NCBI GenBank assembly: GCA_039654915.1
Contig: CM077599.1
Coordinates: forward strand, 17,114,501 to 17,178,500
From: Aquilaria yunnanensis
Lineage: Eukaryota; Streptophyta; Magnoliopsida; Malvales; Thymelaeaceae
DNA: 64,000 nt
Direction of reading: 5' to 3'
The translations under genes were made by a program, and so were the position numbers. This document shows, piece after piece, positions 24,145 through 37,067 of this stretch. Below the pieces are notes generated by a model that was not told the origin of the DNA, ran no database searches, and saw nothing but the letters and a program-made list of their open reading frames with translations. How positions within the stretch are numbered: position 1 is the first letter of the stretch; each line of letters opens with the position of its first letter.

Positions 24145-27100
24145 CATGTAGACTTAAGTTTTTCCAAAGACATGTAATTGTAAGTAACTACTAAAAAAAC
24201 TTAACTACCTAACTATTGACGTTTAATAAAAAAAATACACTCACCCCAAGTTTTCAAATCTATGCACATTTTCTATTTTATGGTCGAGTCAATATAATTG
24301 TTCTAAAGATCAATGGCAAGCGTTGTGTAGTTTTTTTTATCTTTTTGGGTGATTCATGCTTACCAATTAATTTAGAAATAATATTCACATAATTGGGGTT
24401 TGGAAGTCTAGTCTTACCCATTATTCATATAATATAATTAGTCAATCATAGCAAAATAGAATCATTAAAATAGAATAAATTCATAGTACCTAAAAGGAAA
24501 ACTAATAACTTATTATTTAAGGTTTAGTCACTTTATATCTTTGAACTTTTTGTCATATAAAGATATAAATATAGATATATACAGATATTAAGTTTCACTT
24601 TCAGTTTTTGATAAAAATATATAAAGTTTAAAACGTAAATAAGTTGATAAATATCATGTTATTAGGCATGTTTAATAACCGTATAAATTAAAGACATGTT
24701 TGGCATAAAATTTTAAATTTAGTGGCAATTTTCAGTTTTTTTGCCATAAAAAACTTATAGAAAACATAGAAAATAATTACTGATCTTTTCTATTTTTTCT
24801 TTTCAAATACTAATCTTATTTTCCTAATATAAAGAGTTTATGAATGGTACAAATGTGTTTACATTTTAAATATTACATATACATTAAAATTTTGATTAAT
24901 CAAATAAAGAAAAATATTAACTTATTAAACTAAATATAACAACACAAATTTTTCAAAAAATTAGAAATTTTCAACATATGTTTCATATTTGAAGAATTTT
25001 TTGTATTAATGTCAAATATGATTGTATAGGAATTCAACATTATGAAAATAAAAAATAATAAAAAAATTTCAATAAAAATATATTTTGGATCAAAATGAAT
25101 AAAATTTTGATCTAATACGTAGAGTACATGTTGAAAATTGTTCTTGTTCTACCAAAATTTATTATATATCTTCCTAAAAATCCTTCAATTTCTTCCTATA
25201 TCATGTAGTCCCCCATGTGGTTAAAACCAATAGTGAGGATCTAAAATTATGTAATTTAATTATGACTTTGGGACATACAACCGCCACACTTCTCTCTTTA
25301 TTATGTTTAATCTTAAATAAAATAAAAACTTGCAATTAGAACATAAAATTATTAACTTTATCTCTTAATAACTCTAAAACTATTTTCAAGCTATGAGCCT
25401 CTACCATGAAATATAATAGTCAAACAAAAATTACTTCTAATTTGATACAACTTGTATGATTTAATTGGCTTTAAAAAAAATAAAAATAAAAAATATTCTA
25501 ATACTATTTAGCATAGAAAAATAATTAGTTGGTAAGAATAAAAAATTTTGCTATAATATAAAAATGGATGACTATGTGGAAAAAAATAATTCTTATAATT
25601 TTTTTTAAATTTAAAAAAATTATTGCTAAAAGCCCCCTTATTATAGTATAAGCAACTAATTCTAATAGCCAATAATTTTTGTCATAAAATATTTCAAAAT
25701 GACCTTTACAACAATTATATTTTTTTTATTTTTTTCATAAGAGTTGCTTGAGTCATATTTGAATTATATTATTTTTCTAAGACAGACCAAATATGTAAGC
25801 TTTCATATAGTACATATTTATCCTAGTTGGAAAAAAATTAATTGATAATAATTTTATATTTAAAGATGGTACTTATTAAGTTGGAAAAAAGTTATAGCAA
25901 AACAAACTTATGTCACGCTTGTTAAATTAAAATTTTAAGTTTCAAAAAATATTTATTGTACTTGATATATTATTCGATAGTAATATAGAACCAAGAGAAA
26001 CATATTTACTGCAAGAAAAGAAAAAAATGTTAGTAGAAAGGTTGTAGTAACAAATAAATTTAGCGGCAATTTAAGAGTCTATTTTAATTTTTTAGTTCTA
26101 ATACATAATTCCAATTAAATAGATAATTAAAAAATTGGGTTTTATTAAAAGAATAAAATAAATTATAATATAAGGGTAAAAAGGCCATTTAATATTTGTA
26201 TACTTTAATTGTTTTTATATATAAACTGCATGTAATTGCCATAGATTTTTTTAGACATTTGAAATATTATAAATATATTAAAATGTTAATTAATTCAATA
26301 AAATATTAAATACTATATTTATGAGAGAAAAAAAAGATTTCAATAAATTTGTTTAAGAAAACAACACCAAAGGCATAAAAAAATGAAAAAGAAGCACATA
26401 ATAGATATAAAAAATATAAACTACAGTTAAGCATGTCCTTAGTTTTTAGTTGGAGTAATATATACTCATTTTATCTACAAATATTGCTTTATTTGATTTG
26501 GCACAGAGATTAAAAAAGTGAAAAAAAAGTTTGTACATTGTTTTCACCTTTACTATTAACTTTTTATGCATAAATCAAGAAAGTTAAAAAAAGTGAATAT
26601 TAAAAATAATAATTTGAAAGATAGTATGGTAACATAAGTTACTAAATATTGAAATGTTATAAAGATTTGAAACGACTCAAAAATAAAAATGATGCAAAAT
26701 TGGTGGGACAAAAGGAATATATTTTATTCAAGTTAAAAACAAAATTTAGAACTTTGTTAATAGTTGATATACTCAAAATTTGTAAACAGTACCTAACCTT
26801 TAACTCATGCTTTCTTATCATCCTTAACCCATTAAATATTTTCTTTTGGTTTTAAATTTTTAAATATTTTACATTCATCCTCAACTGAATGAAATTTATT
26901 AGCTTTGAGTAACTATGTAATATTAGTTTTTTTAATTATTTTAAATTTTCTTCTAATTCATTTTCAATAAATTTTCTTTTTAATTTATTTTATTTTGGTC
27001 TTAAATTTTTTTAAATATTTTACATTAGTCTTCAACTGAATGAAATTTATTAACTCTGAGTAACTATATAACATCAATTTTTTTAATTATTTTAAACTTT

Positions 27101-30100
27101 CTTGTAATTCATTTCCAATAATTTTTGAACTGGGGAATCTTCTTCTATAGTTAAGAAAAATTCACATTATCATTTTTTTTCTTGAAATAGTAATTGTTCA
27201 CCATGTATACACTCATGTAATAGTTTGTTTTTTGTTAAGGAATTACTTTTAGTGGGAACCAAATCCACATATTTTTAATAATTTTAGAATGAATAAAGAG
27301 TACAATCAAAAGATCAAGATGAAAATAAAATCAAAATAAAAATTTTATCAATTGGTTGCATAATTTAGCTCGCATATATATTGAATATTGAAGCAGTTTA
27401 GTTTTGTAAAATATGTAACTTAACTATAACTTTTCATCCTATAGAACCCAAAATTTTTTCCTTTATTATACTTAAGCCTCCACACAATCAAAATCCTTAC
27501 CATAGTTCTAAAATTATTAATTTCTTTAAAACTTCTAAAAAATAATAAAAAATAAATAATATATAGATTTATTAATAACTTCTCTCTTAACACCTCTTAA
27601 ACTTTTTCTATGATGCAAGCCTCTACCATAAAATATGATATTCCAATAAAATTTAATTCCAATTTAATACAATTCATAGATTTTAATTTATTTTACAATT
27701 TATTGAAACCAAAATTGGTTCTTGGTATAGTTTCATTTTTCATAGAACTCAAGTTTTAAAATGTGACAAAAATTTTTTGAATACTATATGTGATAAATTT
27801 AATACTATAGGTGGTTATATTTAACAATTTCAAACCTTATATTCTAAGGGAAAAAGTAACAAAATTTAAAGCTAATTAATTTAACAAAATCTTTAATAAA
27901 ATCTTTCTATAAATGACCTATTTGATAGCTATATAAATTTAAGTGCATGTTTTTTAATAATTTGAATATGATAGAAACTTAGGAAATTCAATTATAAGTT
28001 TTATTTTTATGGTACTGATGAAAATTAATATTCAATGTCAAATTTACCTTTTATCAAAAGAGTAAAATAACTTACTATTTAAAGATAATTAAGGAAGTCA
28101 TTCCATATAAGTAAAAGTAAGGGGTTTAACTATGATTCAAATTTAATATTTAGTAATATATTTTATTAGAATCCTAATATTGATATAACTTTAGTTGAAT
28201 ACTAAATTTAGTCCCATCTAGTGAGCTAACTATCCTTAAGGGACGTTGGGCCTAGTATGGCCTAGGTTCAAATATCTAAACACTTTACCCAACATAAAAA
28301 CATGACAAATATGGTTTGATATCTTCTAGGTTTTGGAAAACATTCAAGAATCTAATAACTCACATATATACTTAACATTCTCGCTAAATGTTTCTGATTA
28401 CAAAAAATGGTCAATTTAAGTTCTCACAAAAAGAGTAAAATGACCTATAATATAATGATAAAAAGTCAAGTTGTTTGTTTCAACTAACCATAAACCATAA
28501 AGTATTTCCTCATTTTTTTAATATATTTTAATATTGTTTTTCCTCTTAGAGGCCTAGTGCTAATTATGCCTTTAATAAATATACAATACCAAATTTGGGT
28601 CTCATTAAAAAATAAAGTATCTTAAGAGTATAAAAGTTGATTAACATTTTGTCACTTTCATAATTTTTCTAATACTAATGATAGAACACATGTGTTGCAT
28701 GAAAGTATAATGTTCATGATAAAAGTTAAAATCATTATAACCACAAAACAATTAACATGCATATAAAATAAAGATATTAATTCTTTAATCTCTTTGTGAG
28801 AAAATAAGTAGTTTAACAAAGTAAAAACCTTATACTCCCTCAATACATATCATAGGAATTTATTTATTTTTCTTTCAAGCTAGGTGGAAGTCTTAAGCAA
28901 AAATAAAAATTAGTGGCAACTTAAAGGTTCTGTTTAGTTTTCTAGTGCTAATATAACTCTTATTAAATAAATAATAAAAATTTTGGTTATCATTAAAAAA
29001 TAAAATAACTTATAATATAAGGATAAAAAAGCCATTCAACATTTTGGTGACCTCGTACGTTTTGAAATTATTATTAAATATTACTTATTAATTAATAAAA
29101 AATTTTAATATACTTTTAATATTAAAATTTTAGATAAATTTGCACTAATTACATACATAAATCAAAATACTAAGATATTTTTTAATCAAATAATTATAAT
29201 TCCAATTATCTTGTTCAAAATAAATGGTAGCAATAATGATTTTATTTTTTTTTTAGTTTAAATATGTTTGTTTGAAATGTTTTTATTATAATATGTCATC
29301 ATAATTATCCTGAATAGTATCCATTATAATAGTTTACTCATTGTATTTGATTTCTATTTACTTTAAATAATAATAATAATACAACATAGAATATGCTACA
29401 GGTAATACTGGCTATAAAAAAATGATAGAATTTTTATTTTTTATGGTAGAAAAGTTATAAAAATTTCATTATCATACATTTAATATCTTATCAAATATGT
29501 CAAAATTTCTCTTCTTAGTGTAAAATTTAAAATTAATAAGATGTAATATGCTGAGAAATAATTTTAATTTAATGGACTTAATGATATTATGTATTTACAA
29601 ATTTTATTAAAAGTTAAGTTAATAAATTTTATCTTAATTTTTATATTTTAGATTAAAAAAGCTAATGATTAAACAAAAATCTTATATTAGTTGGCTCAAC
29701 CAATTAAATATATTTATTATTAATGTATTAGCATAATTTAAAATTTTTAAAGATACATAAGCTAAGGTTTTTAATAAATGTTTTGAGGTTCTGTTAAAAA
29801 AAAAAAAAGAATATGCTAAGTCCACAGGTGGGACATTCAATAAGAAACTTAATCAAAAATAAATTTCTTTTAATAAGTAAGATGACAAATTTGAGCCATG
29901 TTGTTAAAGTATAGACTTCACAAATAAACATTAAGTTTTTTCAAAGACATATAACTATAAGTAACTATACACTACTAAAATGCTTAATTACCTCACTTAT
30001 TTTTAATAAAAAATGCATTTGCCCCAAGGTTTCAAACTTACACTTTCCCTTCATTTTATTTTATCTTTTTGGGTTGAGCTATAAATTATACTCACATCAC

Positions 30101-33100
30101 TTAAGTTTGAAAACCCAATTTGATCCATTATTCCTATAATATAATTAGTAAACCATAGAAAATTAGAATCCTTAAAATAGAAAAAAAAATCCTAGTACGT
30201 AAAAGGAAAATTAACAATATAATTTAAGGTTTAGTCACTTTATATCTTTGCACTTTTTATTATATATAGATATAAATATAGATATATATATAGATATGTA
30301 GTTGTGCTTGTAATTTCTAGTCAAAATATTTAAGGTTCAAAAAGTAAATAAATTGATAACCATATTTTTAGGCATGTTTAATTGTCATATAAATGAGTAT
30401 ATTTTTTATTAAAAGTCAAGAGTGGAGTTAAACTTTTAGCAATGTGCAGTTAGTTATAGTTATATGTCTTTAGGAAAACTCAACCTCTACTCTTTGACAT
30501 CACGACCCATATTTATGTCATACTTATTATAAAAATTTTATTTTTTTCTTGATTTTTATCATGAATGTTTATGATGATCTAAGTCCAGAATCGGTCAACA
30601 AAATACCTGCCCATACCACATGGGCTATCCTTTAGAAATGGATAAGCGCTAGGTGTTTATGTTCGGAAATTGAAGCCTATATATGCACATAAGGCTTCTC
30701 ACAATTTACCCATGTAAGATATGGGGGCATTACAAACTTCCCCCTTATATATCCAATGTCATCGTTAAGGTCAGTTGGATTACTTAGTTCTCTCACCAAG
30801 TAACATATCTAATCGAACTACTTAGCCCATGGCTAAATAGCCTTTCAAGTCCAGGATCAGTCCCGATAGACGATACATGTGCACACTCACTATGCAACAC
30901 CATCATGGTCCCAAGTCAGCTCTAATACCATTTGTGACCACCCAAGTCTAGAACTGGTCAACAAAATACCTGCCCACACCACATGAGCTATCCTTTAGAA
31001 AAGGATAAACGCTAAATGTTTATGTTCTGAAATTGAAGCCTATATATCCACATAAGGCTTTCCACAATTAACCAATATGGGATATGGGGGCATTACAATG
31101 TCTCATCTATGGACTTAGCTTATATCTTTTTTTTTTCCCTATTTTGAACAAAACTCACATCACTCAGGTTTGAAAACCTAGTCTTATCCATTATTCTTAT
31201 AATATAATTAGTCAACTATAGAAAAATAGAATCCTTAAAATAGAAAAAAAATTCATACTACCTAAAAGGAAAACTAATAAATTATAATTTAAGGTATAGT
31301 CACTTTAATCTTTGTCTTTTTTGTTATATATAGATATAATTATAAATATACATAGATATGAAGTTGTGCTTTTAAAATCTGATCAAAATATTTAAAGTTT
31401 AAAAAGTAAATAAATTGATAACCATATTTGTAGGCATGTTTAACCGTCATATAAATTATTTTATTTTTATTATAAGTTAAGAGTAGGGTTAAACTTTTTA
31501 GTAATGTACAGTTAGTTATAGTTACATGTCTTTGGAAAACTTAATGTTGACTTACCAAGACTACATTTTGACACCATGACCCATATTTGTATCATACTTA
31601 TATTATAAGAAAATTATTTCTGCTTGAGTTTCATATTAAATGTCTCACCTATGGACTTAGCTTATGTATTTTTTTTTTCTATTTTGAACAGAACTTTAAA
31701 ACATTGATTAAAAGCTTAGGCCCAATTCATTTTAACTTAAATCAACTTAATCTAAAATAACATATTTTTATTTTTCCATTCTTTAGATCGGAACCAATTT
31801 TATTTGAAATTCATATTATTTAAGTGTAATAATCCAATGACTATAAAAACTTTATTATTTAGTATAGAAAAAGATTTAGTTGTTAAGAATAAAAATTTAC
31901 ATTACAATATTAAAAGGATGGCCATGTGGAAAAAATAATTCTGCTAATTTTTTAATATTTTAAAACATTGAAAAATGTAAAATGAAATTGCGGCGTTATT
32001 TATGTTTCCATCTTAATATTTTTACTATTAAATTAACTCAATACTTAATACTTAAGTTTTAAGAGTAAAACAGTCAAGTCAATTTATGTATCTTTATCTT
32101 TTTTATTTGTGGTCTTAAGTTGCACTTTTAAGTTCTAATAAAAACATTTGTTTTAATAAGTTAGAAAATAAATAAATTGATAAAATCTTATGTTTGATGA
32201 CATTTTTTACGTTACTGTAAACATAGAGGCTTGTTTGTTGCAAAATTTTAATTTTAGTGATAACTCATAAATTTTTTTCATAACAGATAAAAAAATTTAT
32301 GAGTTTTTTTCTTTATTTTTTTCCATTTAGAGTGCAAATCATATTGTTCCAAAATTAAGCTGATATGTTGCAATGTGAGAATTTTCTATTGGGGAATGCG
32401 CTGGCTTGTTGGATAATGGGACAAACTTTCCAATGCTCTCACATTAGGAAGTGCATAAGATTAAAATAAGAGGCTTAAAATGATAAAGGATTAAAAAGTG
32501 GAAGTATTTTGAATACTTTAGCCATTAGTGGCTAAATTAAAACCAATTAGGCGAGCAAACTCAGGAGAGGTGAGGGAGCAAAAGAGATGTCCTTGGGCCG
32601 TGCGATTTTTTTCTGTACAATGTTATAATAGTATTAAAATTCTAATTAAATATATAATGACATATCTAGGTCTCATTAAAATAGTAAACTATCTTATAAT
32701 TGAAGGGTAAAAAAATCGTTCAACATTTATGTACTTTCATACTTTTTATAATATAAGATAAGATTACGTAAATGGTCATTATTTTTTAGCCTAATATATG
32801 AATAATTCATAGAAATTTTTAATTGTCATTTTAGATTTATTTATTGTTGCATTTTTCAAATGTAAAGCCATTTCAAAAAATATGAAGTATTGAACAACCA
32901 TTAATTAATTTAATCTGTGAAAGATACATTAATGTTGTCAGCTCCAAATACATGACTGAATAATAATAATAATAATACTTGTAATTGTAATCAAAATTGT
33001 AACGACACGTGCCCATTGCAAAAAAGGAAAATAAAAAGAAAAGGCAACACATCACATCAAGAGCATGAAACAATTAGATACACTCGGTGCCTCATTTGAC

Positions 33101-35225
33101 AGTTATATGAAGTTTAGGGCTTAAGCGTGATGATGGAGAGATTTGAATAACTTGTTCCAAAGTTAACTCATTACAAAACTCATTGAAAGGACATAGTTTT
33201 GGTTGAAAACGCGGGAACAGATCCTCTTTTCTCGCTCTTTAGTGTTCTTTATAGATTTTATGTCATTAGATTATTATCATGAAGTTTAGCTTTTGGCTGC
33301 TAGCTTTTACCTATTAATATCATGAGCTACATTTATGCTCTTAAAGATTTGCTGATATCCGTTATGTAAACAGTATAATCTTTCTTTTTTCCTCCATCAC
33401 AATTTGATATGAAAATAAATCTTAAGTAAACAAGATATCTCACCCAAATTATCTGTCAATCTTATTAAAATGATATATACCACGTTACAAAAATGTATAT
33501 GTCTACCACACTCTTATTAAAATCAGTTATCTGTCTCTTTTACTCCTTTTTTTTTTTAAATATATTATCTCCTTTGTTTTCAATCTTCTTCTTCCCCGTT
33601 CTGCTTCATCAATTCTTCTTTCTTCTCCCTCTTCTGTAATTATTCTTTCTTCTTCATCATTCCTGTTCTTCGCTCATCCTGACGTGCCATGGGCGACGGG
33701 ACAAGGAATCAAATGGATGCGTGAACAAAGCTTGCGAAAAAACTCAGAGGAACCACAAAAAGAACTGCTTTGTGGATATAAACGGCCTTTTAGTTCCTCA
33801 ACGCTGTTCCACTGGGAAACACGGTTCCCAAGCAGACACATTGATGCATACTTGTTTAAGTACTACAAATACGAATGCACCATTTTCGAATAGGAAGGAA
33901 GGCGTAGCCATGGCCTACTTCCCCCCTAATTTCTCTTTTGTTTGAGCACACATAAATTTCAATTCTCTCATGCAGCTGATTGTGATGCCTATACTGGCCC
34001 CTGCTTTGGGAGAAGAGAGATTGCTCTCAGCAGCCCTCTTATCTGCTTTTGCCCAGGTAAATAAGTTGTTTTTCATTTGGAAAAGAAATGAACCCTTTCT
34101 GATTAGAGAATGATGGTGTTGGTTGCAGACGCTAGTATACAGCATTTCATGGTCCTCATGGGTAATTAGCTGGCCAACCTTCTGAGTTTTCTTCTTCTGT
34201 TATGATTCGCTTCTTCGAATTTCAGCTGGCCCATCACTTCACTGCTGGTGCTGTTTGGGAAATTTTCTTTCAGGTTCCTTATGCAGCTGCTATGTTCTCC
34301 ATACTCTATGTTCTCGCAAAACCATGTGTAAGCTTTTGCTTACATTTATTCCTGCAATAGTTGCAGCGTACATATGAGAATTCTTCCACGCATGTTAAAA
34401 AAATTTGTTTCCCTTTGACTCCGCAGATACAAAGCGTTGTATCTAAACAGTTTGGATCCTCTGAACAGGTATATTATTGATGTAGTAATTGGGAAGGTAG
34501 GCCTATGTGTTTCGAGTTCACTGTATCAACTCCTGGTTCTGATACATCGTGGCCTTCTTAAGATTTATGTCTTTCTGCATTAGTTCTTGGTTCTGCAGCA
34601 GAGTGAGCCCTGATCTACCCTGTTTAAGTTTTCATCTAGGGGAAGGCACAAGGAATTATTTTGGGGATAGGTTCCCTTGCTAGTGTCCTTTCTCCCTTGG
34701 CTTTCTCACCTCTAACAGGTAAACAGGGACTCATTTCTATACGGTTGTAGATCATTGATTTGTCAATCAAGACTGACACCTGGGTTTTTCTACAGCTTTG
34801 TTTTTGTCTGAAAATGCACCATTTCATTTCCCTGGTTTCAGTATCATGTGCGCTGGATTCCCCTCTGTAAGGACAATTTCCTCCCAACCCAATGAGTTTG
34901 TCTGCTCCAGAAAGACACCAACTATATATGAATTTTCCCTAAAATATTCTCTGCATATCCTTTTCAAAACTTCCTTGCACTTATTAATTAGTTTACAACG
35001 TCTGAATAAATTTGCACACAATCTTAGCTTGTTTTACAAGTTAGTTGAATGTCCAATTTAAATTTCTAATATATACACACATATGTGCAGATGATAGCCT
35101 TTATCCTTAGTCTGATGATACGGAATTCTCAAGACCAAAATGAGACGGTAGCAGCTGCAGCTGCAGCTAGGTCAGATTTCGCCAGAACAACTAGAATAAT
35201 ACCCGAGGAGAGTTCGTTATCATAA
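22056..35225 (+). CDS. MFS transporter, plant hippocampus-abundant-transcript-like family
   Basis: Thirteen exons with closing phases: 22056-22238, 22459-22570, 22651-22763, 22894-23016, 23097-23375, 23463-23549, 33976-34056, 34129-34161, 34274-34327, 34427-34468, 34640-34718, 34796-34866, 35091-35225. The product is 463 aa. Exon 2 encodes MFS motif A between the second and third helices (GNLSDRYGRK). Exons 4-6 give a typical mid-protein half ending SRLAGAISQ. Later exons give YVLAKPC and the GKAQGII block, then SPLAFSPLTALFLSENAPFH. It resembles the plant family described as tetracycline-transporter-like or hippocampus-abundant-transcript-like (Arabidopsis At2g16970-At2g16990 from memory). 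The substrate is unknown. All other introns are 72-220 bp, but intron 6 is 10,426 bp and full of repeats. No frame break was found in any exon. Confidence 0.88.
23656..23890. mobile_element. Stowaway MITE
   Basis: The left end is ctccctccgtcccatattct and the right end is its complement, gggacggagggag, with TA flanking on each side (23654-55 and 23891-92). Its 235-bp size matches the copies at 11693-11927 and 58561-58794. Confidence 0.9.
23898..23934 (+). mobile_element. Helitron-like 3' terminus
   Basis: A short hairpin, tacgtgc-gtt-gcacgta (near 23904-23920), is followed about 11 nt later by ctag and then T (23931-23935). A hairpin close to a CTRR end inserted before T is the hallmark of Helitron 3' ends. 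The 5' end may be tctttatatatac at 23641, with the Stowaway MITE sitting inside a very small element, but the left flank there is T, not the expected A. Confidence 0.45.
23940..24700. repeat. Diverged segmental duplication, copy 1
   Basis: This stretch is repeated in the same order at about 29190-30400: the phrases ttgttcaaaataaa, the (aat)n run, ttttccaaagacat, the aagttttcaaa region, the ataatataattagtcaa region, and gatataaatatagatatat recur. Copy 2 has extra sequence between about 29395 and 29890. The copies lie about 5.3 kb apart in the same intron. Confidence 0.75.
24701..29189. other. AT-rich intronic DNA
   Basis: Nothing coding is seen. Several copies of a phrase like aacttataatataaggataaaaa followed by gccatttaatatt occur (near 26155, 28985 and, outside this stretch, 32690), and a roughly 150-bp segment beginning tttaaatattttacatt is duplicated at about 26860 and 27010. 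These point to repeated local duplication or decayed transposons. Confidence 0.5.
29190..30400. repeat. Diverged segmental duplication, copy 2
   Basis: This is the partner of 23940-24700, with an interruption around 29395-29890. Its distal half is duplicated again in tandem (30070-30569 plus 31098-31150, versus 31150-31690). Confidence 0.7.
30570..31097 (-). mobile_element. TRIM (terminal-repeat retrotransposon in miniature)
   Basis: Two direct repeats of 165 bp (30570-30734 and 30933-31097) flank a 198-bp centre. Read on the minus strand, the 5' LTR begins tgtaatgccccc and ends ggtcaca. It is followed almost at once by tggtattagagc, one base from the tggtatcagagc primer site for initiator tRNA-Met. 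Just before the other LTR is a purine tract (aagggggaagtt). The flanks atgtt (30565-69) and atgtc (31098-31102) are a 5-bp target duplication with one mismatch. No coding capacity is present. Confidence 0.88.
31150..31690. repeat. Tandem copy of the pre-TRIM locus
   Basis: This unit of about 530 bp repeats the sequence that hosts the TRIM. It starts cacatcactcaggtttgaaa (copy 2: cacatcacttaagtttgaaa at 30093) and ends at about 31640 with aaatgtctcacctatggact, which corresponds to the uninterrupted TRIM insertion site. Confidence 0.75.
31691..33975. other. AT-rich intronic DNA, 3' part
   Basis: Near 31710-31830 lies a half copy of the MITE family seen at 58464-59056 (caattcattttaacttaaat, then gaaccaattttatttgaaa). 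The rest shows no recognisable feature apart from the splice acceptor at its end. Confidence 0.45.
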
Positions 35226-35712
35226 GCAGATGCACTTAGTTGTAGTACCAACGAAGCGGAAGGTGTAACTTTTCAAGTTGAAAGAAGAAAAGTGCACAGC
35301 AACTACTAGCTGGGCGTTACCAATATTACTCTCTTCATAGCACATGGAGTCTGTTCATTGCTGCAAATATATGGGGACTTCAGTTTCATCACCTTGCCCA
35401 AATTTATAAGAATGTTGGGGCTATAGCACCAATTGTCCCAAATCTTTAATTTCAGTTGCAAATTGTTTCTAACCTTCATTTTATTGCAAATTGGTCCCAA
35501 ATTTTTATACTAATTCATTGCATATTGCTCTCTCTCACAGAAACTTTTACAAATTATCCGACATTATAAAGATGAGTACCGAACAATTTGAATTTGTTAA
35601 CTCTTACAAATTAGCTTACATTAATTTTTTAAATTCTAATTTAATTTTTTTGGTAATTATTTTTGCATAAATTTAAATTTTTCCGCAGTTTTCTAATAGT
35701 TTTTTTTTTTAA

Positions 35713-36912
35713 CAGCAAACTTTATTGATGAATAAAAGGTGCGCCGGTAAATACAATGTCACCCAGTAACCCACAACATCAAGGGAGAATTCCTTCCCAA
35801 TCCTTGTTTTGCTAGTGTATCAGCTTCCACATCTGCAAATCAGATTCCCATCACTATCTCTTAGCAACCCTCCAATGGCAGTAGCTCTATTTCGTTGCAG
35901 GTTGAATCATCACCTCCAGAATAGATGTCTTGGCACCAGGCCGCTTAGCCATTACCCACTAACCAGCTCTAACTTTCACCAGATCATAAACGATTAGCAC
36001 GTCAGAATCCTTTCCTCTAAACACCTTGTCATTCCTTGACTGCCATATAGCCCGAACCGCAGCGCAGAAAGCTAGCAACCATACTTCTTTTGACCGTGTC
36101 TGAATTGCGTAATCCTTCCGTTGCTTGTATAGCTGCTGTATAGAACTCGGCACATAATCAATTTCTGCACCACCACTGGACAACCAGCTTCATGAAACTC
36201 TGCTATTTTCCTCTCCCAGAGTAAACTTCTCATGGGAAGTTTATTCTGCAGCAGCTGCCACATGAAAATTGTAACTTTCGGGGTGCCCGAAACGTCCAAA
36301 CAGAAGCAGCTTCTCCATTCATTGTATCAGCAATGGGACCAGATTCCTTCACAAAGGAGTTAACCGAAAATGTACCGGAAGATTCAAATGTCCAGATAAG
36401 TTTGTCTTTATTACCTGCGCTTAGAACTTACTTTCTATAGTGGCTTTAAAATCAGTCCATCTGACAAATCCTTAATCAAACACATTCCTTCTCAGATTCA
36501 CCTCCCACTTCCATGTACCATGACTCCAGTATCCATAATCTTTGAACTTCCCATTCTTATTTGCGGCCGAAGCAAAGATTCTTGGAAACCTCTCCTTAAG
36601 AATTATTCCTTCAATCCAGTGATCATGCCAGGGACTCGTACAACTACCATCACCAACTAGTGATAAAAGCCTTTTCTCAAGATGGCATTGTTCCTGCTTT
36701 CATCGCCCAACATTCCTGTCATCCTTTCCCAAACAAAAGATAGGTTTCTCCCTTTCTTGATTTCCTGCCATCAGTCTTCGGGTTCCCCACCATATTTGCA
36801 CAGATTACTTTCCTCCATGTTGACTCAGCCTCGTTCCCATAGCTCCATATCCATTTAGCCAGCAGTGCATCATTCCTCCTTCTCATATCACCAACACCTA
36901 GGCCACCAACAA
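35713..36912 (-). pseudogene. Second LINE 3' fragment, older and 5'-truncated
   Basis: Starting right beside the internal A-tract, the minus strand reads GGLGVGDMRRRNDALLAKWI, homologous to GGLEIGDLRRKNKAMLTKWI of the larger LINE (near 38650). It continues through GTFSVNSFVKESG and a zf-RVT region to a short RNase H start (RATAIGGLLRDSDGN), then a 3' end with aataaag before poly(A). It has many more stops and shifts than the neighbouring LINE. It therefore belongs to another, older copy. Confidence 0.8.
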
Positions 36913-37067
36913 TTTTTTTTTTTTGTGAACATCAACGTTGCTTCTACCACAAATATATTTGCAAGAATGACACCACACACTCGCAGGCGCCCAACCCTTG
37001 CTAATCTAGAGTTCCGGTCAGGTCTTCAACATAAAAAAGGAAGAAAGCTACTGGAACCAGAAGCTCC

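Larger units (their letters stand above)
23550..33975 (+). other. Giant sixth intron of the MFS gene
   Basis: The donor follows TCTCAA at 23550 (gtaggc) and the acceptor is tgcag at 33971-33975. The intron is extremely AT-rich and contains a Stowaway MITE, a Helitron-like 3' end, diverged segmental duplications, a TRIM element and many short AT repeats. No intact gene is seen inside it. The final 400 bp (33570-33970) are less AT-rich and contain a short open frame (33721-33945) with no recognised motif. Confidence 0.8.

Noticed and set aside
26649..26855. 68-codon open frame in the MFS intron
   Set aside because: AT-rich random frame with Lys/Ile/Asn bias and no motif.
30570..31097. Two 165-bp direct repeats as a simple tandem duplication
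   Set aside because: The primer-binding site, purine tract, TG/CA ends and 5-bp flanks identify them as LTRs of a TRIM.
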